This document shows positions 16,538 through 25,274 of a stretch of DNA of 64,000 nucleotides, piece by piece. Made by a program: the position numbers and the translations under genes. Within the stretch, counting starts at the first letter, position 1; each line of letters starts with the position of its first letter. This DNA comes from Amnibacterium endophyticum. GTDB lineage: Bacteria > Actinomycetota > Actinomycetes > Actinomycetales > Microbacteriaceae. The notes under the pieces are model-generated. The model was not told the DNA's origin. It did not search any database and was given only the letters and a program-made list of their open reading frames with translations. The stretch lies in NCBI RefSeq assembly GCF_042680685.1, contig NZ_JBHUEA010000004.1, positions 105,617-169,616 of the forward strand, read 5' to 3'.

Positions 16538-18385
16538 TCAGCCGAGGTGCGCGGCGAAGAAGCGGACGAGGCGCTCGAGCAGGCGCCGCTTCGAGTCGGC
16601 GCGCCGGTACTCGTGGCCCTCGCCGGCCAGCTCGAGGTACTCGACCGCCGCGCTTCGCCGCTCGAGCGCCGCCACGATCTGCCGCGCCTCGCCGATCGGC
16701 ACGTTCGTGTCGAGCTCGCCGTGGACGACGAGCAGGGGCGCGTCGATCGCGTCCGCGGAGCCGAGCGGGGAGATCGCCTCGAGCAGCGCGCGGTCCCGCT
16801 CGGGGTGGCCGTACTTCGTCACGGCCGCCGCCGCGATCCAGGGCTCGGTGTCGCGGAAGAAGGTGGTCAGGTCGCTCATCCCGCAGATGTCCGCGCCGGC
16901 GGCGAAGCGCCCGGGGGAGAAGGCGAGCGAGGCGAGCGTCAGGTAGCCGCCGTACGACCGGCCGGTCACGCCGATGCGGTCCGGCGAGGCGGCTCCCAGC
17001 GCGACCAGGTGCTGCGCGGCGGCGCGGACGTCGCCGAAGGACTCGGGCCGGCGCCCCACGTCGTCCGCGTGCACGAACTCGCGGCCGAAGCCGCTCGAGC
17101 CCCGCACGTTCAGGGCGAACACCGTCATCCCGGCCGCCGCCATCGCCTGGTGCTGCGGGCTGAAGGTCGGCCGCTCCTGCGCCTCCGGGCCCCCGTGCAG
17201 ATGGATGACGGCGGCGCCGTCGCCCTCCTTCGCGCGGTAGAGCCACCCGGTCAGCGGCAGGCCGTCCTCGGCCGCGTAGTGCTCGAGCGTCGGCACGACG
17301 AGCGTCCCGTCCGCCCTCGGGGCGGCGGTGAGCCGGGTCCAGCGGCGGCTGTGGGTGTCGAGGTGCCACAGCTCGCGCGGCCGCTCCGGCCCCTCGACGC
17401 CGAGCACCACCGAGCCGCCGTCGCGGGAGAGCACGGGCGTCGTCGCGACGAGGCCCGGCATCCCGGTGATCGGCACCCGCTCGTGCGTCCCGGTGTGGAA
17501 CAGCTCGAGCTCGCTGCGGCCCGCGATGTTCCACACGAGCAGCAGCAGCCGCCCCTCGTCGTCCGCGTCGACCGCCTCCAGCTCGGCGTCGTCGCGGTAC
17601 GCGAGCGTCCGGGGCTCCCCGCGGTGCCCGTTCGGGCCGAACGGCAGCCCGATCAGCTGCCGCCTGGAGAGGCCGACGTCGGAGGCGAGGTAGACGTAGA
17701 GCGGGCCCGCCTGCCCGTCGGGCGCGGGCCGCACGATGGCGATGTCGGTGGAGCCGGTGCCGTGGGGCAGCAGGGGGACGTGCTGGTCCTCGAGCCGGTC
17801 GACGACGACGCAGAACTGCCGGCCGCGCTCCCCGTCGACGAGGATCAGGAAGCGCTCCTCGAGCGACACGTCGAGCACGTGGATCAGGTCGCCGGCGGCG
17901 AGCGCGTCGAGCCGGCCCGTCCGCGGGTCCGCCAGGTACGACCGCGTCGGTCTGCCGGGCGCGGGGGAGGGGAAGGTGACGACGACCCGGTGGCCGCTGC
18001 GGGTCCACGGGCCGAGCTCGGCGTGCTCGTGCGCGTCGCCCGCGATCCGCCGCGCCTCGCTGCCGTCCGGTCGCACGACCCAGACCTGCGTGCGGACGCC
18101 GCCGCCCGTGGCCACCAGGCAGGCGAGCCAGCCGCTGTCGGCCGACCACGACACCTTGATCACGGGGTCCGCCGACAGGGCGATGCGCCGCGCCGGCGGC
18201 GGCTCGCCCTCGAGCGCCACGTCCTGCACCCAGACCTCGGGGGAGCCGGAGCGGTCGCTGATGAAGGCGACCCGCTTCGAGTCCGGGGTCATCGTGGGCG
18301 ACCAGCTGCCCCACGCGGCGGCGAGACGCCCGCCGAGGGCGACGGCGGCGTCGATGCGGTCGGCGGTGGCGGTCTCGCTCGTCAC
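16538..18385 (-). CDS. S9 family peptidase (prolyl oligopeptidase/acylaminoacyl-peptidase type)
   Basis: The protein has 615 residues. Residues 1-350 contain WD/Kelch-like blades typical of the S9 beta-propeller (SWSPTMTPDSKRVAFISDRSG, VSWSADSGWLACLV, VTFPSPAPGRP). The C-terminal alpha/beta hydrolase has the nucleophile in TGRSYGGYLTL (Ser near residue 477), Asp in VVHGELDTNVP and His in GEGHEYRR, so the triad is intact. There is no signal peptide; the enzyme is likely cytoplasmic and degrades short peptides. A GTG at 18385 follows CAGGAT by six bases, suggesting a leaderless start. It lies 36 bases downstream of the GCS2/ATP-grasp fusion on the same strand. Confidence 0.93.
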   Translation of the reverse strand: MTSETATADRIDAAVALGGRLAAAWGSWSPTMTPDSKRVAFISDRSGSPEVWVQDVALEGEPPPARRIALSADPVIKVSWSADSGWLACLVATGGGVRTQVWVVRPDGSEARRIAGDAHEHAELGPWTRSGHRVVVTFPSPAPGRPTRSYLADPRTGRLDALAAGDLIHVLDVSLEERFLILVDGERGRQFCVVVDRLEDQHVPLLPHGTGSTDIAIVRPAPDGQAGPLYVYLASDVGLSRRQLIGLPFGPNGHRGEPRTLAYRDDAELEAVDADDEGRLLLLVWNIAGRSELELFHTGTHERVPITGMPGLVATTPVLSRDGGSVVLGVEGPERPRELWHLDTHSRRWTRLTAAPRADGTLVVPTLEHYAAEDGLPLTGWLYRAKEGDGAAVIHLHGGPEAQERPTFSPQHQAMAAAGMTVFALNVRGSSGFGREFVHADDVGRRPESFGDVRAAAQHLVALGAASPDRIGVTGRSYGGYLTLASLAFSPGRFAAGADICGMSDLTTFFRDTEPWIAAAAVTKYGHPERDRALLEAISPLGSADAIDAPLLVVHGELDTNVPIGEARQIVAALERRSAAVEYLELAGEGHEYRRADSKRRLLERLVRFFAAHLG

Positions 18386-18421
18386 GGCTCCATCCTGACG
18401 GCTCGGGCGGCGCGCGCCCGC

Positions 18422-20962
18422 TCAGCGGTGGCCGTGCTGGTGCTCCGGCAGCACGATCCAGGTGTCCTTCGCCCCGCCGCCCCGGGATGAGTTCACGACG
18501 AGGCTGCCCTCCGGCGCCACCCTGGTGAGCCCGAGGTCCGCGAGGAACCAGTCGCGCTTGCGGTGCCCGGTCGTGTAGACGAAGGCGCGCAGGTCGACGT
18601 GGCGCGGCTGCAGCAGGCCGTCCTCGACGCTCGGCACGGACGACAGCTGCACGACCTCCTGCGCGACCCAGGCCTCCGGGTGCTCGGCGATCTCGTGCCG
18701 GCGGTCGGCGAGCTCGGTGGCGGAGGCGGAGGGGCCGATCAGCACGCCGCGGCCGCCCGAGCCGTCGACCGGCTTCGTCACCAGCTCGCCGACCCGCTCG
18801 AGCACGCCGCGGCGCTCGGCCTCGTCGGCGAGGCGGTAGGTCGGCACGCTCTCGAGCAGCGGCCGTTCGCGGAGGTAGTAGCCGATCAGCTCCGGCACCG
18901 CGCGGTACATCGCCTTGTCGTCCGCGACGCCGTTGCCCGGCGCGTTCTTCAGCAGCAGGCGGCCGGCGGCGGCCGTGTCCATGATCTCCTCGCCGATCGG
19001 CCGGCCGTCCGACGCGGTCAGGGTCAGGACCTGGTCGTCGAGCCGCACGTAGAACGAGCCGATCCGGTTGCCGGTCGGGCGGTGCACCATGAAGCCGTCG
19101 ACGACGTCGAGGTCGTCGGGCACCGCGAGCAGCAGGCCCGCCCCGTCCGCGAGCATGCGGTGCTCGTACCAGGCGGAGCTGCTCGGGCCGTCCGACAGCA
19201 GCGCGCCGCGCGTGCCGGGCTTCGCGCCGGCGAGGATCGTGCGGCGCAGCTGCTCGAGCGCGGAGGCCGGGTCGGCGAGCCGGTCGGGCCGCGGCATGTC
19301 GGGCACCACCGCATCCATGATCTGCCGGATCGACATCGCGTAGGCGGCGCCGGAGGGGCAGCGGACGTTGTCCTCCAGCACCCGCCACCCGCCGTACTCG
19401 TTGCGGACGAGGTCGAACCCCTGGATCGGCGCGCGCAGCGCGGTCGGCGGCAGCCGCCGCGCCTCCTCCCGCCAGCCGGGGACGCTCCGCACGATCTCGT
19501 CGTCGAGCACCCCGTCGGCGATGATCCGCTGCTCGCCGTAGACGTCGTCGAGGAAGGCCTCGATCGCGCGGGCGCGCTGGATGAGGCCGGCCTCGAGCTC
19601 CGTCCACTCGTGGGGCTGGATCAGCCGCGGCACGAGGTCGACGTCGAAGGGCCGCTGCTGCCCGTCGACCCCGAAGGTGAAGTCGTGGGCGATCGACCAC
19701 GCGTCGCGGCGCTCCTCGCGACGCCGGACCTCGTCCTCGCCGAGCCCCCGCACCCAGTCCACGACGCCGGTGTAGTGCCGGCGCGGCCTGCTGGACGCGT
19801 CGATGCCCTCGTCCCCGGCGCGCGCCCGGTAGCGGCGCAGCGCGATCGAGGCGGGCTGCGCGCCGCCCGGCGGGCCCTGGGTCTCCTCCACGACCGAGCG
19901 CATCACGTCGGCGAGGTCGCCCTCCTCCGCGAACGCGCTGCGCTGCCGGTCGGCCGAGTTGCCGCGCGCGAGGGCGAGCTCTGTCATCTCCCTGACCTCC
20001 TCGAGGTCGCCCAGCTCCTCCAGCTCCTCCCGCAGGCGCTCCACGAGCGCACGCACCGCGTCGGGCGCCGGTATCGGCCTCGGGTGGCGCGAGTCGTCGA
20101 GCAGCCGGCCGGCGAGGCCGCCGCGGGCGGCCTGCCAGATCGCGGCCCGGTGCACCGGCAGCGCTCGGATCGTGCGCAGCTCGCCGGCCTCGATCTCCTT
20201 CTCGGCGGCGCGGACCATGGCGCGGAAGAGCCCGGCGATCAGGACGGCGTCGTCGACGAGCGGGCAGGCGTCGGCGATCCGCAGCTCGAGCGTCGGCGCG
20301 TGCGAGGACGGGCGGACGTCGAAGTACGCCATCTTCGCGTCGGCGATGACCCCGGACGCGATCAGGTCGGCGATCACCTGGTCGTAGGCCGCCGCGTCCG
20401 GCGTGTAGCCCGTCGCACCGGCGCTCGGCCAGCGCTGCCAGATGATCGTGCGGATCGACGCGTAGCCCGTGTCCTGCCCGTTCAGGTAGGGCGAGCTCGC
20501 GGACAGCGCGAGCAGCACCGGCAGCCACCGGGCGATGCGCTGCATGATCTCGACCGCCTGGTCGCGGTCCTCGACGCCGACGTGGACCTGTGTCCCGCAG
20601 ATCAGCTGCTCGTCGACCAGGAGGCGGTACTGCTCCTGCATCCGGCCGTAGCGGCCCGTCGCGGTCAGCTCGAAGTCGCGGAACTCGCTGCGCGGCGCCG
20701 TGCCGACCGCCGCGATGCCGAGCCCCTCACGGCCCGCGACGTCGACCAGGCCGCGGCGCAGGCGCAGCAGCTCCTGCCGCAGCCCGTCGAGCGTCGAGAC
20801 GACCGCGGTGTTCGTCTCGACGGTCGTGCGCTGGATCTCGGCGGTGTACCCGTCGCGGGGGAGCTTCGACAGCACCTGCGGCGCCCGGGCGGCCAGCTGC
20901 CACCGCTCGAGGTCGATGAGGTGCAGCTCCTCCTCCGCGCCGAGCGTCAGTGCTGCGGACAT
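18422..20962 (-). CDS. Fusion: GCS2-type carboxylate-amine ligase + circularly permuted type 2 ATP-grasp
   Basis: A long fusion of 846 residues. Residues 1-360 match the GCS2/YbdK glutamate-cysteine-ligase-like family: LGAEEELHLID at the start, CGTQVHVGVEDRDQA, SSPYLNGQDTGYAS and ELRIADACPLVDDAVL. Residues from about 400 match circularly permuted ATP-grasp (DUF404/DUF407): FDVDLVPRLIQPHEW, FLDDVYGEQRIIADG, GGWRVLEDNVRCPSGAAYA, VTKPVDGSGGRGVLIGPSA. Both halves are amine or peptide-bond ligase folds, so a small peptide or amide product is plausible, but no product is known. The partners often found with such ATP-grasp proteins (alpha-E domain, transglutaminase-like, proteasome-type genes) are not adjacent. 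The ATG at 20962 is preceded by a leaderless TAGGGT box. Confidence 0.88.
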   Translation of the reverse strand: MSAALTLGAEEELHLIDLERWQLAARAPQVLSKLPRDGYTAEIQRTTVETNTAVVSTLDGLRQELLRLRRGLVDVAGREGLGIAAVGTAPRSEFRDFELTATGRYGRMQEQYRLLVDEQLICGTQVHVGVEDRDQAVEIMQRIARWLPVLLALSASSPYLNGQDTGYASIRTIIWQRWPSAGATGYTPDAAAYDQVIADLIASGVIADAKMAYFDVRPSSHAPTLELRIADACPLVDDAVLIAGLFRAMVRAAEKEIEAGELRTIRALPVHRAAIWQAARGGLAGRLLDDSRHPRPIPAPDAVRALVERLREELEELGDLEEVREMTELALARGNSADRQRSAFAEEGDLADVMRSVVEETQGPPGGAQPASIALRRYRARAGDEGIDASSRPRRHYTGVVDWVRGLGEDEVRRREERRDAWSIAHDFTFGVDGQQRPFDVDLVPRLIQPHEWTELEAGLIQRARAIEAFLDDVYGEQRIIADGVLDDEIVRSVPGWREEARRLPPTALRAPIQGFDLVRNEYGGWRVLEDNVRCPSGAAYAMSIRQIMDAVVPDMPRPDRLADPASALEQLRRTILAGAKPGTRGALLSDGPSSSAWYEHRMLADGAGLLLAVPDDLDVVDGFMVHRPTGNRIGSFYVRLDDQVLTLTASDGRPIGEEIMDTAAAGRLLLKNAPGNGVADDKAMYRAVPELIGYYLRERPLLESVPTYRLADEAERRGVLERVGELVTKPVDGSGGRGVLIGPSASATELADRRHEIAEHPEAWVAQEVVQLSSVPSVEDGLLQPRHVDLRAFVYTTGHRKRDWFLADLGLTRVAPEGSLVVNSSRGGGAKDTWIVLPEHQHGHR

Positions 20963-20968
20963 GACGCG

Positions 20969-20974
20969 ACCCTA
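20969..20974 (-). promoter_or_regulatory. Leaderless -10 box for the GCS2/ATP-grasp fusion
   Basis: On the minus strand TAGGGT lies 6 bases before the ATG at 20962, with no ribosome site. Confidence 0.5.
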
Positions 20975-21137
20975 GTGAGGCCGTGTGTCCGGGCTGTTTC
21001 GGCCGCAGGGCCCGGACGGGGGACACGCCGCCCCTCGGACTGGGGCCTCCCTGATCAGTCCGTTCTCTCCTGGTTCCCAGGCTCGCTCGCCATGGTGATC
21101 GCGACGGGGAAGCGCCCCGCAGGAATCGGAGGACGTC

Positions 21138-21386
21138 ATGAGCATGGCGACCGGAGTGGTGCTGTTCGTGATCGGCGCGATCCTCGCGTTCGCGGTCAAC
21201 ATCCAGACCGACGTCGTGAGCGTCTCGACGATCGGCTACATCCTGATGGCGGGCGGCGCGGTCGTCTTCGTCATCGGGCTCGTGCTGTCGATCCGCGGCA
21301 ACCGCTCGGTGACCACCTCGCGCACCGACGGCGCCGGGAACCGGGTGACGAGCTCGAGCTCGACCACCACCGACGACCGGATCTGA
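21138..21386 (+). CDS. Small DUF6458-type membrane protein
   Basis: This protein has 82 residues and two membrane helices (TGVVLFVIGAILAFAV and IGYILMAGGAVVFVIGLVLS) joined by a short loop, then a polar Ser/Thr-rich tail (TSSSSTTTDDRI). This is the usual architecture of the actinobacterial DUF6458 family, function unknown. A strong CGGAGGACGTC ribosome site precedes the ATG. It converges on the VIT-family gene with five bases between. Confidence 0.85.
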   Translation: MSMATGVVLFVIGAILAFAVNIQTDVVSVSTIGYILMAGGAVVFVIGLVLSIRGNRSVTTSRTDGAGNRVTSSSSTTTDDRI

Positions 21387-21391
21387 TCCGG

Positions 21392-21958
21392 TCAGATCCC
21401 GCCCGAGGTCCCGAGGGCCGCGCCGATCGCCCAGGTGAGGGCGAGGGCCAGCCCGCCGCCGACGAGGGTGCGGATCACCGCCCGCCCGACCGCGGCGCCG
21501 CCGAGCCTCGCGCCGGCGGCGCCGGTCGCGGCGAGCGCGAGCATGACGACGAGGACCGTCACGGGCACCCGCGCGCCGCCGGTCGCGAGCAGCACCGCGA
21601 CGAGCGGCAGCACCCCGCCGGTCAGGAAGGCGCCCGCCGACGCGAGCGCCGCGCGCCACGGGTTGGCGTCGTCGGCGGACGCGCCGCCGTGGGCGGCCCG
21701 CTCGCTGTCGCGCTGGCTGCTGACCGACACGTACTCGCCGAGGGCCATCGACACCGCGCCGCCGATCAGGGCCGCGGAGCCCGCGACCAGCACGGCGTGG
21801 GTGCCGGCGGAGGCGCCGGCGACGCCCACGACGATCGCGGCGACCGACACGATGCCGTCGTTGGCCCCGAGGACGCCCGCGCGCAGCGTGTTGGCGCGTC
21901 CCGCCACCCGGTCGTTCGAGCCGGGTCCGTGCACGAGGGCGGTCAGCAGCGAGGTCAT
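21392..21958 (-). CDS. VIT1/CCC1-family transporter
   Basis: Membrane protein of 188 residues. ANTLRAGVLGANDGIVSVAAIVVGV is the VIT1/CCC1 N-terminal signature of helix 1; GGAVSMALGEYVSVSSQRDSE is the helix 2 motif that leads into the cytoplasmic loop. Three further helices follow. VIT1 proteins export Fe(II) or Mn(II), but the cytoplasmic metal-binding region between helices 2 and 3 is short here (about 20 residues), as in many bacterial VIT-like proteins. The start is the ATG at 21958; an upstream extension of the frame has no membrane or domain character. Confidence 0.88.
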   Translation of the reverse strand: MTSLLTALVHGPGSNDRVAGRANTLRAGVLGANDGIVSVAAIVVGVAGASAGTHAVLVAGSAALIGGAVSMALGEYVSVSSQRDSERAAHGGASADDANPWRAALASAGAFLTGGVLPLVAVLLATGGARVPVTVLVVMLALAATGAAGARLGGAAVGRAVIRTLVGGGLALALTWAIGAALGTSGGI

Positions 21959-22036
21959 GCATCGATGGTGCTCGCCGGTGCGTGCGGCCGCCAGCAAGGC
22001 AAGGCGACCCTGACCAGGTGCTCCAGGCGCGCGGCC

Positions 22037-22042
22037 TAGCCT
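22037..22042 (+). promoter_or_regulatory. Leaderless -10 box for the histidine phosphatase gene
   Basis: TAGCCT lies 7 bases before the ATG at 22050, and no ribosome site is present. Confidence 0.55.
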
Positions 22043-22049
22043 CGACCCC

Positions 22050-22667
22050 ATGACCGAGCGCCCCTATCCCGAGCTCGCCCCCGGCCAGCTGTTCCTGCTC
22101 CGGCACGGCGAGACCGAGTGGAGCCGCTCGGGACGGCACACCGGCGTCACCGACCTGCCCCTCACCGAGGAGGGCGAGCGCCGCGCCCGCGCGGTCGCCC
22201 CCGTGCTCGCCGCCTGCCGGTTCGACCTCGTGCTGTCGAGCCCCAGGCGACGGGCCCGCCGCACCGCGGAGCTCGCCGGCTTCGGCGACCGCGTCGAGGT
22301 CGACGACGACCTCGTCGAGTTCGACTACGGCGCCTACGAGGGGCTGACGTCCGACCAGATCCACGAGCAGCGGCCCGACTGGGACCTCTGGCGGGACGGG
22401 ACGCCGTCCGGCGACACCCCGGGGGAGACCCCGGCGGAGGTGCGGGCCCGCGTCGACCGGGTCATCCGTCGTGCCGAGCCGGTGCTCGAGCAGGGGCGCG
22501 ACGTGCTCGCCGTCGCGCACGGTCACGTGCTCCGGGCGCTCGGCGCGGCGTGGATCGGCCTGCCGCCCGACGGCGGCTCGCGCCTCGTGCTCGGCACCGC
22601 CGGGGTGGCGGCCCTCGGGCACGAGCACGGCTACCGGGTGATCGACCTCTGGAACGTGCAGCCGTGA
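22050..22667 (+). CDS. Histidine phosphatase family protein (phosphoglycerate mutase-like)
   Basis: Phosphohydrolase of 205 residues. The catalytic motif LLRHGETEW places the phosphoaccepting His at residue 19. TLTEEG-like DLPLTEEGERRA, SSPRRRARRTAELAG, the acid EFDYGAYEGL and the second His in VAHGHVLRALG complete the active site. It lacks the insertions of true cofactor-dependent phosphoglycerate mutase, so a broad phosphatase (CobC/PhoE-like) is more likely. It overlaps the following methyltransferase start by four bases, so the two are cotranslated. Confidence 0.9.
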   Translation: MTERPYPELAPGQLFLLRHGETEWSRSGRHTGVTDLPLTEEGERRARAVAPVLAACRFDLVLSSPRRRARRTAELAGFGDRVEVDDDLVEFDYGAYEGLTSDQIHEQRPDWDLWRDGTPSGDTPGETPAEVRARVDRVIRRAEPVLEQGRDVLAVAHGHVLRALGAAWIGLPPDGGSRLVLGTAGVAALGHEHGYRVIDLWNVQP

Positions 22668-23407
22668 CCGACCGCCGCGCCGAGGCGCTCGCCGGGCGCG
22701 GATTCGGGGAGGCCGCGGAGGCCTACGTCAGCGGGCGCCCCGACTACCCGGCCGACGCCGTGGCGTGGCTGGTCGGCGAGGCGCGGCGGGTCGTCGACGT
22801 CGGCGCCGGGACGGGCAAGCTGACGGCGGGGCTGCTCGCCGCCCGCCGCGAGGTGACCGCGGTGGAGCCGGATGCGGGCATGCTCGCGGCGCTGCGCCGC
22901 GAGGTCCCGGACGCGGTCGCGCTGCGGGGCTCGGCCGAGGCCCTCCCGCTGCCGGATTCGTCGGCCGAGGCGGTCGTGTACGGGCAGGCGTGGCACTGGG
23001 TCGACGTGGAGCGCGCGAGCGCCGAGGCGGCGCGGGTGCTGGTACCCGGGGGCGTGCTCGGCCTCGTCTGGAACGTCCGGGACTCACGGGTCGACTGGGT
23101 GCGGGAGCTCGGCGACATCATGCGCGGCAGCGCGGCGGAGGAGGCGATCGAGCAGGACGCCGTCCGCGTCGGGGCGCCGTTCGGCCCCCTCGAGCGGTTC
23201 ACGCAGGGCTGGAGCCGGCCGATGGGCGTCGAGCAGGTCGTGGCGATGGCCGCCTCCCGCTCGTACGTCATCGCCCTCCCCGTGCCGCAGCGCGAGGCCC
23301 TGCTCGAGCGCATCCGGACGCTGCTCGCCGACCACCCCGACACGCGTGGGCGCAGCCGCATCGACCTGCCCTACCGCACGACCGCCTTCCGCACCCGCCG
23401 CCCCTGA
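22664..23407 (+). CDS. Class I SAM-dependent methyltransferase
   Basis: Methyltransferase of 247 residues. Motif I is VVDVGAGTGKLTAGLL near residue 43, followed by the acidic motif VTAVEPDAGMLAALR and VYGQAWHWVDVERASAEAARVLVPGG, the usual post-motif order of the Methyltransf_11/25 group. The GTG at 22664 lies in the stop of the phosphatase gene (GTGA overlap). AAEAYVSGRPDYPADAVAWL at the N-terminus is the helix found in the SAM-dependent group that includes yeast TMT1-like and plant stress-type enzymes. The substrate is unknown. Confidence 0.88.
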   Translation: MTDRRAEALAGRGFGEAAEAYVSGRPDYPADAVAWLVGEARRVVDVGAGTGKLTAGLLAARREVTAVEPDAGMLAALRREVPDAVALRGSAEALPLPDSSAEAVVYGQAWHWVDVERASAEAARVLVPGGVLGLVWNVRDSRVDWVRELGDIMRGSAAEEAIEQDAVRVGAPFGPLERFTQGWSRPMGVEQVVAMAASRSYVIALPVPQREALLERIRTLLADHPDTRGRSRIDLPYRTTAFRTRRP

Positions 23408-23420
23408 GCGCGGCGCCCGC

Positions 23421-24314
23421 TCAGGGGGTCGGGACGCCGCCGTTGACCGAGAGCGTGGCGCCGACGACGTAGCTCGACTCCGCCGAGGTGAAGAAGACGT
23501 ACGCCGGGGCGAGCTCGGCCGGCTGCGCGGCGCGGCCGAGCGGGCCGTCCTGCCCGTACTCCGGGATCTCGTCCGCCGGGATGCCGCCGGAGACCTGCAA
23601 CGCCGTCCAGGTCGGGCCCGGGGCCACGGTGTTCACCCGGATGCCCTTCTCCGCCAGCTGCTGCGCGATGCCCTTCGAGAGCGTGTTGATCGCGCCCTTC
23701 GTGCTGGCGTAGTCGATGCGCTCGGGGCTCGCCTGCCAGGTCTCGAGCGACGCGGTGGTGACGATCGTCGAGCCCGGCGGCAGGTGCGGCACCGCCGCCT
23801 TCACGATGCGGAGGAGCGCGAAGACGTTCGTCTCGAAGGTCTCGACGAACTGCTCGTCCGGCAGCTGCGTCAGGTCCTTGCTGGTCACCTGCTTGCCGGC
23901 GATGATCGCGAGCGCGTCGAGGCCGCCGAGCGCCGTGCGGGCGCGCTCCACCAGCTGCTCGGGGAAGCCCCCGTCGGTCAGGTCGCCCTGGATCCCGACG
24001 CCCGTGACGCCCGCCGCCTCGATCTGCTCGAGCACGTGCTGCGCGTCGGACTCCTCCGGCCCGAGGTAGCTGATCGCGACGTCCGCCCCCTCGCGGGCGA
24101 ACGCGATCGCGGTCGCGCCGCCGATGCCGCTGTCGCCGCCGACGACGAGCGCCTTGCGGCCCTGGAGGCGCCCGGTGCCCCGGTAGGTCGACTCGCCGAG
24201 GTCCGGCACCGGGTCCATCTCGGACTGCAGGCCGGTGCCGCCCTGCTGCTGCTCGGGCGGGTCGATCGCGGGGTACCGGGTGCGCGGATCGTCGAACGTG
24301 TACTGGTCGTTCAT
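23421..24314 (-). CDS. SDR-family oxidoreductase (YhxC/YdaD general-stress type)
   Basis: Short-chain dehydrogenase of 297 residues. An N-terminal extension of about 45 residues (PEQQQGGTGLQSEMDPVPD) is typical of the GsiB/YhdF/YdaD stress subfamily. The Rossmann motif is VVGGDSGIGGATAIAF near residue 55. The catalytic Tyr and Lys are in YASTKGAINTL, with Ser in IVTTASLETW, and the C-terminus closes with SSYVVGATLSVNGG. It converges on the methyltransferase gene. The physiological substrate is unknown. Confidence 0.9.
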   Translation of the reverse strand: MNDQYTFDDPRTRYPAIDPPEQQQGGTGLQSEMDPVPDLGESTYRGTGRLQGRKALVVGGDSGIGGATAIAFAREGADVAISYLGPEESDAQHVLEQIEAAGVTGVGIQGDLTDGGFPEQLVERARTALGGLDALAIIAGKQVTSKDLTQLPDEQFVETFETNVFALLRIVKAAVPHLPPGSTIVTTASLETWQASPERIDYASTKGAINTLSKGIAQQLAEKGIRVNTVAPGPTWTALQVSGGIPADEIPEYGQDGPLGRAAQPAELAPAYVFFTSAESSYVVGATLSVNGGVPTP

Positions 24315-24386
24315 GCCCTCGACGGTGTCACGGCGCGGGTGGGAGGAGCCGGGGGCGCGGCTCCGATTCCCCGGCATGCTTGCTGG

Positions 24387-25226
24387 GTGTCCGTCGTACT
24401 GGCGCTCCTCGGGGCGCTCACCTACGGCTTCGCCGACTTCGCCGGCGGGCTCGCGAGCCGTCGTGCGCCCGCGCTCGCGGTCGTCTTCGTCGGGCAGTGC
24501 GCCGGGCTGCTGCTCGTCGCCGTGCTCGCGGCGGCCCTGCCCGCCCGCTTCGACTCCGCCTCGCTCGGCTGGGGCGCCGCGGCGGGCGTCGTCGGCGTGG
24601 TGGCGCTGCTGCTCTTCTACCGCAGCCTCGCGCTCGGGTCGATGTCGGTGGTCGCCCCGCTCACCGCGGTGCTCTCGGCGGTCGTGCCCGTCGTCGCCGG
24701 CCTGCTGCTCGGCGAGCGCCCGTCCGCCGTCGTGCTCGTGGGGGTCCTGCTCGCCGCGGCCGCCGTCGTGCTCGTCGGGGCGGAGGGCGGGCGGCTGCCG
24801 ACCGCCGCGCAGCTGCGCGGCCCCGTGGTCGCCGGGGCGCTCGGCGCCGGGACCGGCTTCGGTCTGCTCTTCGTGCTGCTGTCGCGCGCCGACGACGACA
24901 CCGGCTTCCAGCCGCTCGTCGCCGCCCGCGCCGCGTCGCTGCTGCTGCTCGCCGCGGTGGCGCTCCGCAGCCGCCGGTCCCTCGTGCCGCGGGGCGCGCC
25001 GCTCCTCCTCGTGCTCGCGTCCGGCCTCGGGGACATGACCGCGAACGCGCTGTTCGTGCTCGCCTCCCGGCTCGGCCTGCTGTCGGTCACCGGCGTCCTC
25101 CTCGCCCTGTACCCGGCGGGCACGGTGCTGCTCGCCGTGCTCGTCCTGCGGGAGCGCCTCGCGCGCGTCCAGCTCGCGGGGCTCGCGCTCGCGCTCGCGG
25201 GGGTCGGGCTCATCGCGGTCGGCTGA
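24387..25226 (+). CDS. EamA/DMT-family transporter
   Basis: Inner-membrane protein of 279 residues made of two EamA repeats of about five helices each. Repeat 1 ends with VVAPLTAVLSAVVPVVAGLLLGERPS and repeat 2 with LLSVTGVLLALYPAGTVLLAVLVLRERLA, the paired helix signatures of the drug/metabolite family. A GTG start at 24387 is used because the first helix begins there; CATGCT lies six bases upstream. Possible exporters include amino acids or metabolites, with no basis to choose. Confidence 0.88.
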   Translation: MSVVLALLGALTYGFADFAGGLASRRAPALAVVFVGQCAGLLLVAVLAAALPARFDSASLGWGAAAGVVGVVALLLFYRSLALGSMSVVAPLTAVLSAVVPVVAGLLLGERPSAVVLVGVLLAAAAVVLVGAEGGRLPTAAQLRGPVVAGALGAGTGFGLLFVLLSRADDDTGFQPLVAARAASLLLLAAVALRSRRSLVPRGAPLLLVLASGLGDMTANALFVLASRLGLLSVTGVLLALYPAGTVLLAVLVLRERLARVQLAGLALALAGVGLIAVG

Positions 25227-25262
25227 CCCGCCCGGGCTCAGGTGCCCCCGGGGGCGTCCGGC

Positions 25263-25268
25263 TACGGT
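25263..25268 (+). promoter_or_regulatory. Leaderless -10 box for the photolyase gene
   Basis: TACGGT lies 6 bases before the GTG at 25275, with no ribosome site. Confidence 0.5.
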
Positions 25269-25274
25269 CGCGGC

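Noticed and set aside
16059..20528. A 1489-codon open frame on the minus strand
   Set aside because: It crosses three recognised genes out of frame and its product is Arg/Ala/Pro-rich low complexity; long empty frames are expected in GC-rich DNA.
20970..21130. Inverted repeats GTCCGGGC/GCCCGGAC and CCTGG/CCAGG upstream of the DUF6458 gene
   Set aside because: Stems are short with large or minimal loops, and such G/C repeats are common by chance here; no function could be supported.
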